6,742 nt of DNA from an uncultured Akkermansia sp. (GTDB lineage: Bacteria > Verrucomicrobiota > Verrucomicrobiia > Verrucomicrobiales > Akkermansiaceae): NCBI GenBank assembly GCA_900766865.1, contig CAAFXA010000030.1, forward strand, positions 1 through 6,742, in the 5' to 3' direction. Of this stretch, positions 4,452 to 6,742 are shown piece after piece; positions within the stretch are counted from its first letter, which is position 1, and the number at the start of each line of letters is the position of its first letter. The notes beneath the pieces were generated by a model, which saw nothing but the letters and a program-made list of their open reading frames with translations, did not search any database and was not told where the DNA came from. Position numbers and translations under genes: made by a program.

Positions 4452-6742
4452 ATGTCTCCGTTTTTCATTAAACACCCCATTATTGCCGGCGTTATCTCCA
4501 TCGTCACCACGATGCTGGGTGTCATCTGTATGATGGCGCTGCCCATCTCTCAGTACCCGGACATCACCCCCATCACCATTCAGCTGAGTGCCACCTACCC
4601 CGGTGCCAATGCTCAGGAAGTGGCAGATGCCGTGGCAACCCCCATTGAGCTTCAGCTCTCGGGTATTCAGAAGATGGATTACATGAGCTCGACCTCCTCC
4701 AACAATGGTTCGTGCTCCCTCAATGTTATCTTTGAACCCGGGTCAGATGCCAACACAAACCAGCAGCTCACCTACATGCGCTACAGCCAGGCAACTTCGC
4801 AGCTGCCCAGCACTGTATCGCAGATGGGTGTTACCATCAAGCAGTCTTCCGGTCTGCCGCTGATGATTTATGCCATCGACTCGCCCGAAGGCTTCTTCAA
4901 CCCCATTGACCTGACCGGCTACGCTTACATTAACCTTGTCGACCCCTGTAAGCGCGTAAAGGGCGTGGGCGATGTGACAGTGTTCGGTGGCCGCTACGCT
5001 GTCCGTATCTGGCTGGACAGCGAGCGCATGGCTCAGAAGGGGCTGACTGTGGATCAGGTATACAACGCTGTTTACCAGCAGAACAACACCAACCCCGGCG
5101 GCTCCGTAGGCGCAGAGCCCATGCCCGATGGCCAGGAGTTTACCTTCACCATCCGCAACAAAGGACGCGTGGAAAGCATTGAAGAGTTCGGTAACATCAT
5201 CATCTGCCAGGACCACACCCAGGCCATTCGCCTGAAGGATATCGCCAAGATTGAGCTGGGCTCCCAGAGCTACTCGCTCGCCGGCCGCGTAGACGGCCAG
5301 CCCGCCACCTGTCTTGCCATCTATCAGGCGGCAGATGCCAATGCGCTGGAAACAGTTGCCGCCCTGCGTGCGCTCTTTGCCGAAAAGGAACAGGTCATGC
5401 CCGAAGGTATGCGTGGGTTCGTTGCTCTGGACACCACGACCACGGTAAGCGATTCCATCAACGAAATCATCCACACGCTTTTCGAGGCACTCGTGCTGGT
5501 GGGCCTTGTTGTATTCCTCTTCCTGCAGGGTTGGCGTGCCACCCTCATTCCGCTCATTGCCGTGCCGGTATCTCTGGTAACCACGTTCTGCTTCTTCCCC
5601 ATTCTGGGCTTCTCGCTCAACACCATCTGCCTGCTCGGCATGGTGCTGGCCATCGGTCTGGTGGTGGACGATGCCATCGTGGTGGTGGAAGCCGTAGAAT
5701 CGCACATGGAAAGCGGCATGACACCCCGTCAGGCCACCTTTGCAGCCATGAAGGAAGTGAGCGGCCCCGTAGTAGCTATTGCTCTCGTACTGGCAGCCGT
5801 GTTCCTCCCCTCGGTGCTGTTGCCCGGTATCACCGGTACTCTGTTCCAGCAGTTCGCTGTAACGATTGCCGTCTCCATGCTTATCTCGGCCTTCAACGCC
5901 CTCACCCTCTCCCCGGCGCTCTCGGCTATCATGCTGAAGAACAAGAAGGAGCACAAATCCCTGCTCACGCCCTTCTACAATGCCTTCAATAAGGGCTATG
6001 ACTGGATAGCCGGTAAGTTTGCCGCCATCTGCGGCTTCCTCTGCCGCCGCCTCTGGATTTCCATGCCGCTGCTTGCGGGCCTGGCTGTACTCATCATCCC
6101 CACGGCTAAAGTGGTGCCCGGCGGCTTCCTTCCCTCCGAAGACCAGGGCTTCCTCATTGCCGGCGTTATCATGAAACCCGGCTGCTCTCTGCAGCGCCTG
6201 ACGGAAGAAACCGTTCCGGTTGAAAAAACACTCATGGAGGACACTTCCGTTGACCACGTTGTATCCATCATCGGCATGAACATGATGATTAACGTGCAGA
6301 CCACCAACGCCATGACCTACTTCGTGAAATTGCACGATTTCGCCGAGCGCCCGGTCATGGAGAATGGTAAGCACCCCACTGCTGAGGATATTTACAAGCG
6401 CCTTAACGCCAAGCTTGCCATGAGCGGCGCCGATGGTATCGTCTTCGTTGCCATGCCCCCCGCCATCCCCGGCGTTGGTACCGGTAACGACATCAGCTTT
6501 GTGCTGGAAGACCGCGAAGGTCAGGGCGTGGCTGAGCTGTACCGCCAGATGCAGCGCCTCGAAGCCGCGCTGAACGCAAATCCTGCCATAGCCAAAGCGT
6601 CGGACATGATGCTGCCCGCCGTACCGCAGAAGAGCATTTCCATCGACAAGGATAAATGCCTGGCCCAGGGTGTGGATTACTCCGGCGCCAACACCCTGCT
6701 GCAGTGCTTCAATGGTTCCCGCTTCGTGAACTATTACACGCA
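4452..6742 (+). CDS. AcrB-type RND (HAE1) multidrug efflux transporter, partial
   Basis: Inner-membrane proton-driven pump that works as a trimer, exporting substrates from periplasm or inner-leaflet to an outer-membrane channel through the adaptor encoded upstream. The visible 763 residues begin M-S-P-F-F-I-K-H-P-I-I and a first membrane helix (about 9-29), followed by L-P-I-S-Q-Y-P-D-I-T-P (30-40), the first porter region (about 35-335), a membrane block (about 337-490) and another helix (about 535-553), then P-G-G-F-L-P-S-E-D-Q-G (556-566) and the second porter region. D406 and D407 in G-L-V-V-D-D-A-I-V-V-V-E align with the proton-relay aspartates D407/D408 of E. coli AcrB. The aligned segments match HAE1 proteins rather than heavy-metal RND pumps. 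About 270-290 residues, including the relay lysine helix, lie beyond the window. The ATG is 20 bp after the adaptor stop; no Shine-Dalgarno is visible, which suggests translational coupling. Substrate cannot be deduced. Confidence 0.95.
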   Translation, partial: MSPFFIKHPIIAGVISIVTTMLGVICMMALPISQYPDITPITIQLSATYPGANAQEVADAVATPIELQLSGIQKMDYMSSTSSNNGSCSLNVIFEPGSDANTNQQLTYMRYSQATSQLPSTVSQMGVTIKQSSGLPLMIYAIDSPEGFFNPIDLTGYAYINLVDPCKRVKGVGDVTVFGGRYAVRIWLDSERMAQKGLTVDQVYNAVYQQNNTNPGGSVGAEPMPDGQEFTFTIRNKGRVESIEEFGNIIICQDHTQAIRLKDIAKIELGSQSYSLAGRVDGQPATCLAIYQAADANALETVAALRALFAEKEQVMPEGMRGFVALDTTTTVSDSINEIIHTLFEALVLVGLVVFLFLQGWRATLIPLIAVPVSLVTTFCFFPILGFSLNTICLLGMVLAIGLVVDDAIVVVEAVESHMESGMTPRQATFAAMKEVSGPVVAIALVLAAVFLPSVLLPGITGTLFQQFAVTIAVSMLISAFNALTLSPALSAIMLKNKKEHKSLLTPFYNAFNKGYDWIAGKFAAICGFLCRRLWISMPLLAGLAVLIIPTAKVVPGGFLPSEDQGFLIAGVIMKPGCSLQRLTEETVPVEKTLMEDTSVDHVVSIIGMNMMINVQTTNAMTYFVKLHDFAERPVMENGKHPTAEDIYKRLNAKLAMSGADGIVFVAMPPAIPGVGTGNDISFVLEDREGQGVAELYRQMQRLEAALNANPAIAKASDMMLPAVPQKSISIDKDKCLAQGVDYSGANTLLQCFNGSRFVNYYT

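Noticed and set aside
4743..6374. Long minus-strand open frame (543 codons) opposite the RND pump
   Set aside because: The + strand frame encodes unmistakable HAE1 motifs; the antisense product is His/Gly-rich low-quality sequence typical of a shadow frame.

Overview
The window carries four co-directional + strand genes that look like one operon, preceded by a short AT-rich divergent intergenic region and the start of a minus-strand gene that runs off the left edge. The Gram-negative envelope architecture is clear: a lipoprotein periplasmic adaptor followed by an inner-membrane RND pump. The moderately high GC coding DNA, the absence of Shine-Dalgarno sequences before most genes and the general flavour of the proteins suggest a Verrucomicrobiota-type bacterium, perhaps Akkermansia-like. 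That is a weak inference, because no rRNA or marker gene is present.

Layout. 1-102 (minus): N-terminus of a probable membrane protein, truncated. 103-241: intergenic region holding a good sigma70-like promoter (TTGCAA, 17 bp, TATAAT) whose expected start point falls on the first base of the next gene. 242-868: 208-aa soluble protein whose second half resembles DUF5069. 884-1414: 176-aa protein with a Pro/Gln-rich middle and a single C-terminal membrane segment (tail anchor). 1453-4431: 992-aa lipoprotein made of two complete AcrA/MexA-type adaptor modules in tandem plus a long C-terminal extension. 4452 to window end: first 763 residues of an AcrB-type (HAE1) RND transporter; the missing C-terminal part should be about 270-290 residues. 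Gaps between the genes are 15, 37-38 and 20 bp.

How they work together. In known tripartite pumps, an RND trimer in the inner membrane is joined to a TolC-like outer-membrane channel by six adaptor protomers. Here each adaptor polypeptide already holds two adaptor modules, so three chains could supply the ring of six. No outer-membrane factor or regulator is visible; a channel gene could lie downstream.

The least conventional part is the adaptor. It has two in-frame modules with diverged hairpin tips. The second module ends in a tail of seven 13-residue repeats (3931-4239) that I cannot assign to a known family, while the first module keeps only a single remnant of that tail. Other points worth a look are the possible leaderless start of the first gene, cysteines in the presumed periplasmic part of the pump, loss of most of the AcrB-type phenylalanine trap, and a slippery A AAA AAG heptamer whose -1 frame leads without a stop into the adaptor frame.
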